Shown: piece by piece, positions 7,762 through 15,937 of the stretch
How the letters are laid out: each line of letters opens with the position of its first letter
How positions within the stretch are numbered: position 1 is the first letter of the stretch
DNA from: Caldilineaceae bacterium
Lineage (GTDB): Bacteria; Chloroflexota; Anaerolineae; Caldilineales; Caldilineaceae
Length of the DNA stretch: 64,000 nt
Assembly: GCA_018003515.1 (NCBI GenBank)
Contig: JAGNDO010000004.1
Location: 1-64,000 of the forward strand
Direction of reading: 5' to 3'
The notes under the pieces: generated by a model
What the model saw: only the letters and a program-made list of their open reading frames with translations
Databases searched by the model: none
Told to the model about the DNA's origin: nothing
Made by a program: the position numbers and the translations under genes

Positions 7762-7808
7762 GGACAAGGTGTTGATCTTCTGTTTCATGAAATGCAAAGG
7801 ATTTGGGA

Positions 7809-8465
7809 ATGACGAAACCAAACTTGACCATAGATCTGCTGTGCGAGGAAGCCGGTGCTTTTGCAGCGATTGAATCTCAACACGCTGACCCATCGCTTTA
7901 CGGGGTGACGGATGGGAAGGCTGTTGGCACCTATGTGGAACACAAGTTTCAGCAATATCTTCAGGAACGATACACCTTTGACGAGGGCAGTTCGGCCAGG
8001 GGTATGGACTTCCCTGAGTTGAACGTTGACATGAAAGTGACCAGCGTGTCACGGCCTCAATCTTCGTGTCCGTTTAAGTCCGCACGGCAGAAAATATATG
8101 GGCTTGGCTACTCTTTGCTCGTCTTTGTCTACGATAAGATCGATGACCAAAGCAGCCAATCGGGAACCTTGAACATCCTCAGCACTGTTTTTGTGGAGGC
8201 CGAACGGACCGCCGACTATCAAACCACATCGGGCATTTTGGACATTCTTGATAATCGTGGAAACCAGGATGACATCGTCGCCTTTTTGATGGACCGACTT
8301 CTGCCCGTGGATGACATTGGCGCGAACCAAATTGCCGAGGAAATCATGGCCAATCCCCCCGCATTGGGCTATTTGACCATCTCGAACGCCCTTCAGTGGC
8401 GATTGCATTATCGACGAGCGATTGATCTGGCCGGCCAAGTTGATGGCATTCGAAGGATATCGTGA
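7809..8465 (+). CDS. Putative type II restriction endonuclease (PD-(D/E)XK fold), specificity unknown
   Basis: 218 residues. A candidate catalytic core is Glu44 (V-E-H-K-F), Asp67 (G-M-D-F-P-E-L) and Asp74-Met-Lys76 (V-D-M-K-V-T-S), the spacing of a PD-(D/E)XK nuclease. I do not recognise a named restriction enzyme. The gene overlaps the adenine methyltransferase by 4 bp, which is the main argument for a restriction role. The ATG at 7809 has AAAGGA upstream; a TTG six bases earlier is possible. It follows NUDIX fragment 3 by 47 bp and begins the third island cassette. Confidence 0.78.
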   Translation: MTKPNLTIDLLCEEAGAFAAIESQHADPSLYGVTDGKAVGTYVEHKFQQYLQERYTFDEGSSARGMDFPELNVDMKVTSVSRPQSSCPFKSARQKIYGLGYSLLVFVYDKIDDQSSQSGTLNILSTVFVEAERTADYQTTSGILDILDNRGNQDDIVAFLMDRLLPVDDIGANQIAEEIMANPPALGYLTISNALQWRLHYRRAIDLAGQVDGIRRIS

Positions 8466-9994
8466 GCAATAGCCGAAACGGGACAAAAGTCGAATTCGGT
8501 GATTTTCAGACCCCGCCTGGGCTGGCGGGCAAAGTCTGTGCGTTGCTCCAAACCCTTGGGGTTGCCCCTGCCTCCATGCTGGAACCCACATGCGGCAAAG
8601 GCAATTTTATCATTGCCGCTTTGGCGCAGTTCGACACATTAACAAACGTGGTCGGTTTTGACATAAATCGTGGCTATGTTGACGATCTGGTCCAAAAGCT
8701 TGCCGGAAACCCCAAAGTCGAAATTGCCCAATCGGACTTTTTCTCCACGGATTGGGATGATATTTTGGACAGGTTGCCCGCCCCGCTCTTGATTTTGGGC
8801 AACCCGCCCTGGGTGACAAATTCGGCCTTGGCGACCCTGGGCAGCGATAATTTGCCGCAGAAAAGTAATTTTCAAAACCGCACGGGGCTTGAAGCCCTGA
8901 CCGGCGCAAGTAATTTTGATATTTCTGAGTGGATGCTGATCAACCTGATCGAGCGGGTGCGCAGCCGCCAGGCCACCATCGCCATGCTGTGCAAAACCGC
9001 CGTGGCCCGAAAAGTTCTGCTGCATGAATGGAAGGCCAACCCGGATTTTGGCCAGGCTAGCCTCTTTCTAATCGACGCCCAAGCCGAATTCGGGGCCGCG
9101 GTGGACGCCTGCCTGTTTGTCTATGACCCTGGAAAGCCGGGCGCAAAAACCTGTGGGGTTTACAGCGACTTGTCGCCGCTCTCGCAGAGTGCCTGCCTTG
9201 GATACGAGAATGACCAGCTGATCGCCAACGTAGATTTTTACAGAAAGTGGCAGCATCTCCAGGCCACAGCGCAGGACGGCCATCACTTTGTGTGGCGGTC
9301 GGGCATCAAACATGATTGCGCCAAGGTTATGGAATTTTCCCGATCCGGGGATGCATATCATAATAACCTGGGGATGCGGGTCGATATTGAAGAGGCCCTC
9401 GTCTATCCCATGATGAAAAGCTCGGATCTGGCGAATGGCTTGCCGCCCAGCCGGTTTATGTTGGTCACCCAGACCTCGACCGGACACGAGACCAAATCGA
9501 TCAAAAGGATTGCGCCGAAAACCTGGGCCTATTTGGTGGCCCATCATCATTATTTCGAGCGTCGGAAAAGTGCAATCTATCGAAACCGACCCCAGTTTTC
9601 GATTTTCGGTGTCGGCGACTATTCGTTTTCAACCTGGAAGGTTGCCATTTCCGGTCTGTATAAGCGACTTGCCTTTGTGGCCGTGGGTCCACACGAAGAC
9701 AAACCAGTGGTTTTTGACGACACCTGCTACTTCCTGGCCTGCCAAAACGAAGAAGAAGCCCGCCTGATCGCCGCCTTGTTGAATTCCGACCCGGCCACCG
9801 AGTTCTTCTCCGCCTTCATTTTCTGGGATGCGAAGCGGCCCATCACGGCGAAAATTTTGAAAAAGTTGAATATTTTGGCCCTTGCCAAGGCGGTTCTTGA
9901 GGACGAGATCGTAGTGGGGAATGAATACCCAACTGCTACCTCAAGAACGGAACAACTTAGTTTGCTTGAGGAGAGGGCGGTTTATGGGGTGTGA
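8462..9994 (+). CDS. Gamma-class N6-adenine DNA methyltransferase of the second R-M pair
   Basis: 510 residues with a GTG start overlapping the nuclease stop. F-Q-T-P-P-G-L-A opens the protein, the AdoMet motif is L-E-P-T-C-G-K-G-N (residues 40-48) and the catalytic N-P-P-W is at 114-117, so this is an amino-methyltransferase with target recognition in the long C-terminal part. The order (AdoMet motif before N-P-P-W) fits the gamma class. The C-terminus, Q-L-S-L-L-E-E-R-A-V-Y-G-V, is duplicated out of frame after the EcoRV-type methylase. Q-L-S-L-L resembles a sliding-clamp binding pentapeptide. Confidence 0.9.
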   Translation: MSNSRNGTKVEFGDFQTPPGLAGKVCALLQTLGVAPASMLEPTCGKGNFIIAALAQFDTLTNVVGFDINRGYVDDLVQKLAGNPKVEIAQSDFFSTDWDDILDRLPAPLLILGNPPWVTNSALATLGSDNLPQKSNFQNRTGLEALTGASNFDISEWMLINLIERVRSRQATIAMLCKTAVARKVLLHEWKANPDFGQASLFLIDAQAEFGAAVDACLFVYDPGKPGAKTCGVYSDLSPLSQSACLGYENDQLIANVDFYRKWQHLQATAQDGHHFVWRSGIKHDCAKVMEFSRSGDAYHNNLGMRVDIEEALVYPMMKSSDLANGLPPSRFMLVTQTSTGHETKSIKRIAPKTWAYLVAHHHYFERRKSAIYRNRPQFSIFGVGDYSFSTWKVAISGLYKRLAFVAVGPHEDKPVVFDDTCYFLACQNEEEARLIAALLNSDPATEFFSAFIFWDAKRPITAKILKKLNILALAKAVLEDEIVVGNEYPTATSRTEQLSLLEERAVYGV

Positions 9995-10122
9995 TGGGTA
10001 AGCTGTGTTCGGACTGGACGGGTGTCAGGATAGCTGGATCTGGCATGGTTTGACGGATACTACGAATGATGATGGACGAGTCGACATGTTGTTTAGGCGG
10101 AAGCTTGCTAGAAAGGGCGAGC

Positions 10123-10963
10123 ATGATCAGAAAGATACACTACCATTCCGCTAGGGAGTTCTTTTCCGCATTGCAATGGGACTACTCACAGGAGTCGAAC
10201 ATTCCTGTTTTTTCTACCGAGGAAATATCGTCCTTACCATTGAAATGGCTAAAATACCTGTTGTTGGAACGGGTTGGTCTGGCCAATTTGAAAGATCTAG
10301 AATCGAATATTCTACGATTTGATATTGAAGAAATCGAACACGCACGGATTGCATGTAGAGAACTTTTTGAATCTGACGAGATGGGCAGACGGAACTCAAT
10401 GGTGGTTCTCAAGATAATATAGAGATGTTGCCGGACAGCTTCCTAATTTTCGAGTATATTCTCAACAAGGCGTCGATCCTGCCTTTGCCTCGGTACGATC
10501 TTTATATGCGGAAGATGCTCATCAAATTTGGCTCTGTAAATCCAGTGTAACTGAATTGGGTAAGAATCTCGGGGGAAGAATGACTTTTTACCCTGGCATC
10601 AACTTTGCATCAAGTTTTGTTGAGATCGTTTGGTATACAAGTCCGAGAAAAATAGAGGCTTTTCAAACTGATGATTTTCCTTACCCTTTTCTACGCGCTA
10701 GCAAACGGCCCGCGTCCATGCAATTTGTAATAGATACGATACATGTTCCCGATAAATATACAAATGTGCCGGGAATGGAGTCTACACTTACCAACGATTT
10801 TCAGTGGGTGCTTTCATCCTTGCATTCTTACAAAAGCGGTATTGGTGATTTACTCTCCATACTGCATGGCAGTGGGGCCAACGAGTTAAGCCTTGAATTC
10901 AAGGCTAGTTCTGGAAGATTTGGTATTATAGATTGGGATACTGAAATCGAAACAACCCTGTAG
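10123..10963 (+). pseudogene. Probably frameshifted gene of unknown function
   Basis: Two consecutive frames look like halves of one protein. The first (from ATG 10123, M-I-R-K-I-H-Y-H-S-A-R-E-F-F) ends at 10422. A second, in the next frame, is open from 10418 to 10963 but has no convincing start, and its plausible coding sense continues upstream through W-A-D-G-T-Q-W-W-F-S-R across an in-frame TAA at 10415. The second half includes R-M-T-F-Y-P-G-I-N-F-A-S-S-F-V-E-I-V-W-Y and ends I-I-D-W-D-T-E-I-E-T-T-L. I recognise no family. If it is not a pseudogene, it could be two overlapping genes. It is AT-rich compared with the core. Confidence 0.5.
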
Positions 10964-11010
10964 AACAATAATTTTCATTGACAAGTTACGCAAGAGATCG
11001 TGAATGCATT

Positions 11011-11427
11011 ATGCCAAGTTTAATATATACCGCTGTCATGGCATTTATCCAGAAAAATGAACGCATTTTGATAGTGAGAAGAAGATGCGATCATCCCAAT
11101 GGGTATGGTGGGGATTGGGGAATGCCAGGTGGGCATCTTGAGCTGAATGAAAGCTTTGAGGCGGGCCTTTTGCGAGAAGTGAAAGAGGAGACCGACTTAA
11201 AAATTGAGGTTATTTCCCCAGTAGCAACTTGGCATATACCAGAGATCCCATTGGTTGGAGTAGCTTTTGCATGCCGTTATCTGTCAGGAGACATAAAGTT
11301 AACCCATGAGCACAGTAATTACAAGTGGGTGAGTCATCATGAGATATTTCAGTATATTCACAAAAGTTCTATGATTGACAATATTCGACAGTACTTGGTA
11401 TGGCAAGAAAGGCAAGAGGCGGAGTAA
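11011..11427 (+). CDS. NUDIX hydrolase (8-oxo-dGTP diphosphatase-like)
   Basis: 138 residues. The Nudix box G-G-H-L-E-L-N-E-S-F-E-A then R-E-V-K-E-E-T-D-L is intact with both catalytic Glu residues. The short, single-domain form matches small (d)NTP-cleaning NUDIX enzymes, though the substrate cannot be read from sequence. Its stop overlaps the next gene's start by one base (TAATG), so the two are one transcription unit. Sequence is clearly AT-rich and unrelated in detail to the NUDIX protein at 3269. Confidence 0.88.
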   Translation: MPSLIYTAVMAFIQKNERILIVRRRCDHPNGYGGDWGMPGGHLELNESFEAGLLREVKEETDLKIEVISPVATWHIPEIPLVGVAFACRYLSGDIKLTHEHSNYKWVSHHEIFQYIHKSSMIDNIRQYLVWQERQEAE

Positions 11428-12068
11428 TGCAAGACCCTGTAATAACTACAATTAAATCCTATGAGATTAAAGCGGAAGAATATATTCGAAATACCGATCA
11501 ATTGGCGTATTTTCCTGATCTACCAGCGATGTTGGACAAATTCATAGCTTTATTGCCTGGCCCTTGTGTACTTGATGTTGCATTTGGTGCAGGACGTGAC
11601 ACTTTGTATTTGATGGCAAATGGATTGTCTGTTCAGGGTGTGGAACTTACAATGCCTTTTATTCAGAAACTGAAGGAGGCAATTTCTGTCCCTCTATATA
11701 AAATGGATATGCGTTATTTGGGTTTTGTGAATGATTGTTTTGACGGCATATGGTGTTGTTCGGCTTTTTTACACATTCCCCGTGTTGATGCGTTGGATAC
11801 TCTTCGCGGATTTTCGAGAGTGCTAAAACCGGGCGGAATAATATATCTAGATGTTAAGGAGGGGCATGGTTATGAGTGGAAATCAGAAGGGAATATTAAT
11901 CAGGCAAACCGCTACTTTACTTATTATGAAACGAATGAATTAACCGAACTTTTGGAACAAGCGGATATTGAGGTGCTATTTACGCGAAGACAATCGCATG
12001 CAAAGATTCAAGACAAACCTGGTTGGATCAATATAATTGGTCAAAAGAGAGGTTTAACCAGAATCTAA
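11427..12068 (+). CDS. Class I SAM-dependent methyltransferase
   Basis: 213 residues. V-L-D-V-A-F-G-A-G-R-D-T is the glycine-rich AdoMet motif I, and D-G-I-W-C-C-S-A-F-L-H-I-P and R-V-L-K-P-G-G-I-I-Y-L-D-V-K are the post-I strands typical of Methyltransf_11/25 small-molecule enzymes. The frame could begin at 11400, but the ATG at 11427 overlaps the NUDIX stop by one base and has GGCGGAG before it, so it is preferred. It is coupled to the NUDIX gene; a joint role in nucleotide modification or defence is only a guess. Confidence 0.85.
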   Translation: MQDPVITTIKSYEIKAEEYIRNTDQLAYFPDLPAMLDKFIALLPGPCVLDVAFGAGRDTLYLMANGLSVQGVELTMPFIQKLKEAISVPLYKMDMRYLGFVNDCFDGIWCCSAFLHIPRVDALDTLRGFSRVLKPGGIIYLDVKEGHGYEWKSEGNINQANRYFTYYETNELTELLEQADIEVLFTRRQSHAKIQDKPGWINIIGQKRGLTRI

Positions 12069-12357
12069 CGACCGAAAACTCTGGCAATACAGTTCTGTAT
12101 TTAGCATCTAAAAGTACTATATTGAAACCGGTGATCTTGTATCTGCGCCCAACCAGTCGAGAGGTGTTTGAAACGACTGGAATCAACATAATCTGATCAA
12201 ACTGCCTGTTTGGGGCCTGTATCCAGATCGAATTTCAGTATTTGCCATAAAAATCATCGAAAGATAAGTCAATGATCATTCGATGACGATTTACCTCCTT
12301 GGTCAACCGGAGATATCGGGAGTTGCTTAGTCCTAATGGAGGGGAAGGTTAATAGTG
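12069..12357. other. Leader region of the STAND-HIT-effector operon
   Basis: About 290 AT-rich bp without a gene. It ends in GGAGGGGAAGG, a strong ribosome-binding site 9 bases before the ATG at 12358. A TACTATATTG stretch near 12114 could be a -10 element, but no matching -35 is convincing. Confidence 0.4.
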
Positions 12358-14658
12358 ATGACCAATACTGGAGACTCGATTCGCTCTGCTCATGGTAGTT
12401 ATATTGCCCAAGCCGATCAGGGAAGTACCGCTATCGTAAGTGTTACACATCAAGCTCCGCTTGTCTCAATCACCGCTGTCTCGCCTCCTCCTCCAAGTTG
12501 TTTCACAGGCCGACATAGTATCCGATCTGCTATTCGGGAAAAGCTGTTTGACGAGGACTCATCAGTTGTTGCGTTAGTTGGCATGGGAGGAATCGGGAAA
12601 ACTGCGCTTGCGAAACAAGTAGCGTTTGAGTTAAGAGAAAATTTCCCCGGCGGGGTCTTTTGGGGATCACTCGTCGATACAAATGGTGATCCACTTCCAA
12701 TCTTGCGATCCTGGGCACTGAACTGTGCTTATGATTTGGCCGACAATGTGGACCTGAATACAACAGTATCGGTATTGCGTGGTCTCCTGGAACAAAGAAA
12801 TGCAGATCTGGGCCTTGTTTTGCTAGTCCTGGACGATATTCGTGGGCAATGGATAGTAGCCGCAAACCGTATTAGTGAAACGAGACCAGCGAATTGTTCA
12901 CTAATAGTGACAACAAGAGACGAAAATTTAGCGCAGGCACTGAATGCAACGATTTTTCGGATGGAGATGTTCTCAGTAACGGAAGCACTCCAACTATTCT
13001 CAAAATTGATTTCAGATGACGAAATAGCATTTTCTGAAGATGCTATTAGCCTTGTAAATATTTTAGGGTACCTTCCACTTGCCATAGAATTATCGGGTAA
13101 GAAGCTCACACAACTTTTGAGGAAGCCGGGCTATTTGCTGAGCGATTTTGTCGAGATGATTTCAACCAAAGCATCAGATACTCTCAGATTACGAGGGCAT
13201 CCAGGATTGGTGTCGTCTTTTGAAATAACATATGCTGATTTGGATGATAGAGAGCAATATCTCTTTCGTTATTTAGGGGTTTTTGCATTTGGACCTATTC
13301 TTCTTTCAGATATTGTTGGAATTATGCACTGTTCCAATACATCTGCGAAAGAAGAAGATGAAGATGATGACTTCGGAAAAATACTGGATGATTTTGTGCA
13401 ACTATCTTTGCTTGACTGGGGAGATGTTGCAGGCACCTACGTGATACATCCTTTATTATGGCAATACGCTCACACTCTTCTAGAGTCGTCAATGGAGTTA
13501 GAGGCAGCAGAACTTGCACACACGAAATACTATGCAGGTTTTTTCGACGGCCATCCTACAAATAGTAAAGCGGCTTTTTCTCAAATTGAGCAAAGATTGA
13601 CGAACTTTCTTCTTGCATCAAAGCTCTCTTTCGGTAATAGAAATTATACTCAATTTCTCCTGCTTGTTTCTAGTTTGGCAAGAATCGATGGATACTTGTA
13701 TTTGAGAGGTTATTGGGATGAAGCATCGGAGTTACTCGCGAATGGTTATGAATTTTCAAAATTGTTGTTGGACGAGGAAATGGAAAAGGAATTTCTCTGG
13801 CACCTGGGTATTCTGAGACGAGAACAGGGAAATTATGGTGAGGCAAAACATCTCCTAGAAGCTCTGGTGGAAAAACATAAACAACAAGATGATCGAGATT
13901 CTTTGCCTAATAGCATGTTTGGGCTTGGATATGTTCATATTTATCTTGCTGAATATGAACAAGCGGAAATTGTCCTGATGGACGCAGTTCGGTTAGCAAT
14001 ACAAAGAGATAACATTTACGCAGTAGGCGAATCGCTAAGAGGATTGGGGCGAGTTTATCTTGCTCAGAATAATTTGGAAAAAGCTCGAACGTACTTTTGT
14101 CGAAGTATTCCCTTTGTAAATCGTTCAAACAATGTTCAAGGGCAAATATATGCTCTCAGAGGACTGGGAGAGACACTCTTGTTACAAAAAGATGTTGAGG
14201 CAGCAACCCTAGCCTTATCGAAAGCGTTAGAAATTGCAGAACTTAGTGAGGATAAGCAAGCTATTGGTTATACATTACGCGCATTGGGAAAACTGTATGT
14301 GTCAACCAATCATTACGTTCGGGCGAAAGAGGTTTATTGTCAGTGTATAGAAATCTGCCAGAAAATTGGCGAAACTGGAGGATTAGCAGCAAGTCAATGC
14401 CTTTTGGCAGGCGTGCTTTTTGAGCTGGAAGAATACGATTCTGCCGAAAATTTCTACAGGGAAAGTCAGCAATTGTGTGACAATCTAGGTCTCACAAGAT
14501 GGTTTGCCATGTCGCAATTTGGTTTAGCCAAAATATATTATCATCAAAGTGATTCTGATACTGCCTATCGACTAGCCAATGAGAGTTTAGTACTCCTCCA
14601 GAATCTTGGGCATAGAAACGCAGAAATAGTTAAGAACTGGCTAAAAGGTAAGTTTTAG
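12358..14658 (+). CDS. NB-ARC STAND ATPase with TPR repeats and N-terminal amyloid-like motif
   Basis: 766 residues. Residues 13-29 carry G-S-Y-I-A-Q-A-D-Q-G-S-T-A-I-V-S-V, a short beta-prone motif. The nucleotide-binding domain follows: Walker A G-M-G-G-I-G-K-T (75-82), Walker B L-V-L-L-V-L-D-D (Asp159/160), V-T-T-R-D-E as sensor, and L-G-Y-L-P-L-A-I as the GxP/GLPL motif. A winged-helix stretch and about eight TPR-like repeats (~460-766, e.g. G-N-Y-G-E-A-K-H-L-L) form the sensor. No enzymatic effector domain is fused. This is the NLR-like architecture in which an N-terminal motif templates assembly of a separate effector. The protein at 15337 bears the matching motif at its C-terminus. GTG 12355 is an alternative start. 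Confidence 0.9.
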   Translation: MTNTGDSIRSAHGSYIAQADQGSTAIVSVTHQAPLVSITAVSPPPPSCFTGRHSIRSAIREKLFDEDSSVVALVGMGGIGKTALAKQVAFELRENFPGGVFWGSLVDTNGDPLPILRSWALNCAYDLADNVDLNTTVSVLRGLLEQRNADLGLVLLVLDDIRGQWIVAANRISETRPANCSLIVTTRDENLAQALNATIFRMEMFSVTEALQLFSKLISDDEIAFSEDAISLVNILGYLPLAIELSGKKLTQLLRKPGYLLSDFVEMISTKASDTLRLRGHPGLVSSFEITYADLDDREQYLFRYLGVFAFGPILLSDIVGIMHCSNTSAKEEDEDDDFGKILDDFVQLSLLDWGDVAGTYVIHPLLWQYAHTLLESSMELEAAELAHTKYYAGFFDGHPTNSKAAFSQIEQRLTNFLLASKLSFGNRNYTQFLLLVSSLARIDGYLYLRGYWDEASELLANGYEFSKLLLDEEMEKEFLWHLGILRREQGNYGEAKHLLEALVEKHKQQDDRDSLPNSMFGLGYVHIYLAEYEQAEIVLMDAVRLAIQRDNIYAVGESLRGLGRVYLAQNNLEKARTYFCRSIPFVNRSNNVQGQIYALRGLGETLLLQKDVEAATLALSKALEIAELSEDKQAIGYTLRALGKLYVSTNHYVRAKEVYCQCIEICQKIGETGGLAASQCLLAGVLFELEEYDSAENFYRESQQLCDNLGLTRWFAMSQFGLAKIYYHQSDSDTAYRLANESLVLLQNLGHRNAEIVKNWLKGKF

Positions 14659-14659
14659 A

Positions 14660-15316
14660 ATGGGGTCACAGATAATGTCATCGGACAATTGTGAATTTTG
14701 TCTTGAATTTGAAAAGCCGAAAGAGTCTTTCTTTCACAAACTATTTTCGAAGTATGATATTTCTACACGAATAATCCATCAGGATAGCGAGAATATAGCA
14801 ATTGCCGGGCTAGGAGCATTGACAGAAGGTTATGTTTTGTTGCTTCCCAGAAAACATAGTATAGCCTTTTCCTATTTGTCTACTAACGAACTTCAGGGGT
14901 TCGAGACTTTTATGCATAATGTGCTAGAAATCTTAACAGAAAAGTATGGAGAATTGGTGTGTTTTGAGCATGGGGCTGCAAGCGATAGTATTCGAGGAGG
15001 TTCGTGTGTAGATCATGCACATTTGCATATTTGTCCATCTTCGGTTGATTTGAGAACCCATTTAGACGGACAATTTAAACATGATGAAATAGAAAGCCTA
15101 CTAGATTTACAGTCATTTGCTCAGCATGGACGACCTTACTTGTTTTATCAGGACCAGTTTGGTGATAAGTTTGTATATCATATTCCGTCGCAAATCGAAT
15201 CACAATATATTCGTCGAGTTTACGCAGAGGCCATTGGGAAACCACATGAGTGGGATTGGTCTCTGTTTATTGGGGAAGAAGACATCTTAAATACGATAAA
15301 GTTTTTTCAATCTTAA
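14660..15316 (+). CDS. HIT-domain (histidine triad) protein in the STAND operon
   Basis: 218 residues (213 if the ATG at 14675 is used). The N-terminal C-E-F-C could bind a metal, and the catalytic triad D-H-A-H-L-H-I-C-P fits the HIT consensus (His-x-His-x-His). G-Y-V-L-L-L-P-R-K-H is the conserved HIT strand-turn. HIT enzymes hydrolyse or transfer nucleotidyl groups (AMP-lysine, Ap4A and similar). The gene begins one base after the STAND stop and is followed after 20 bp by the effector-like gene, so all three are one operon. In this setting it could make, remove or sense a nucleotide signal, which is inference. Confidence 0.85.
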   Translation: MGSQIMSSDNCEFCLEFEKPKESFFHKLFSKYDISTRIIHQDSENIAIAGLGALTEGYVLLLPRKHSIAFSYLSTNELQGFETFMHNVLEILTEKYGELVCFEHGAASDSIRGGSCVDHAHLHICPSSVDLRTHLDGQFKHDEIESLLDLQSFAQHGRPYLFYQDQFGDKFVYHIPSQIESQYIRRVYAEAIGKPHEWDWSLFIGEEDILNTIKFFQS

Positions 15317-15336
15317 CGAGTTTAGGAGGAAGAATA

Positions 15337-15723
15337 ATGGATATTGTGAGCACAGCTTTAGTTTCAGCGGCAGTAGCAGGATTGACTAGTGGCACAGGCA
15401 AGGTGCTTGAAAAAAGTCTTGTTGATGCTTATGAATACTTAAAAAGCATCATCGTAGAAAAGCTCGGCAAGAATAATGATTTAATACAAGCCGTGGAAAA
15501 CCTTGAGGATAAACCATTATCCAACGGGCGCAAAGAAACTTTAATTGAAGAGGTATCTGCAAGCAATTTGAATGATGATGTTGAAGTTCTGAATGCAGCA
15601 AAACAGTTGTTACGCTTGGTAAGGAATAGTGCAGATACAGAAATACATACTCAAACAGCAACTGGTGACTACATTGCTCAATCTGATCGGAATAGTACTG
15701 CGTCCGTTAATGTTGAGAAATAG
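15337..15723 (+). CDS. Small helical effector-like protein with C-terminal amyloid-like motif
   Basis: 128 residues with an excellent ribosome-binding site (TAGGAGGA, 7 bases upstream). The N-terminal ~90 residues look all-helical, starting S-T-A-L-V-S-A-A-V-A-G-L-T-S-G (amphipathic or membrane-seeking), followed by V-D-A-Y-E-Y-L-K. The last ~18 residues, G-D-Y-I-A-Q-S-D-R-N-S-T-A-S-V-N-V, repeat the motif at the N-terminus of the STAND protein (11 of 17 identical). Helical domain plus C-terminal motif next to a STAND protein with an N-terminal motif is the arrangement published for bacterial amyloid signalling sequences with the HeLo-like Bell domain. Bell identity is inferred, not shown. 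The expected role is a membrane-damaging cell-death effector. Confidence 0.75.
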   Translation: MDIVSTALVSAAVAGLTSGTGKVLEKSLVDAYEYLKSIIVEKLGKNNDLIQAVENLEDKPLSNGRKETLIEEVSASNLNDDVEVLNAAKQLLRLVRNSADTEIHTQTATGDYIAQSDRNSTASVNVEK

Positions 15724-15937
15724 TGTGTTGTGTCTGGGTTAACTTGATAGTGGAATCAAGGTAATCTTCAATTTCGCACAGATTTCGACCAGAACTGTCT
15801 GCTGCGGGGCGAACGACTAATTGATTTTGGTATTCCGTCGTATGGCTGACCACTGAAATCTCACTGTGGTTTGAATGCTTTTTGACGTATTGCCATTGTT
15901 TTGCACACCCACCACGCACAAAAAAGGCCCACAGCCG
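15724..15937. other. Right edge of island 1, no gene seen
   Basis: 214 bp between the effector-like gene and the first phnE-like gene. Composition shifts from AT-rich back to GC-rich core here. No integrase, direct repeat or tRNA end was found at this edge. Confidence 0.5.

Noticed and set aside
3878-15937. Prophage or integrative element with integrase for island 1
   Set aside because: No integrase, recombinase, structural phage gene or tRNA attachment end was seen, so only the gene-end repeats are reported.
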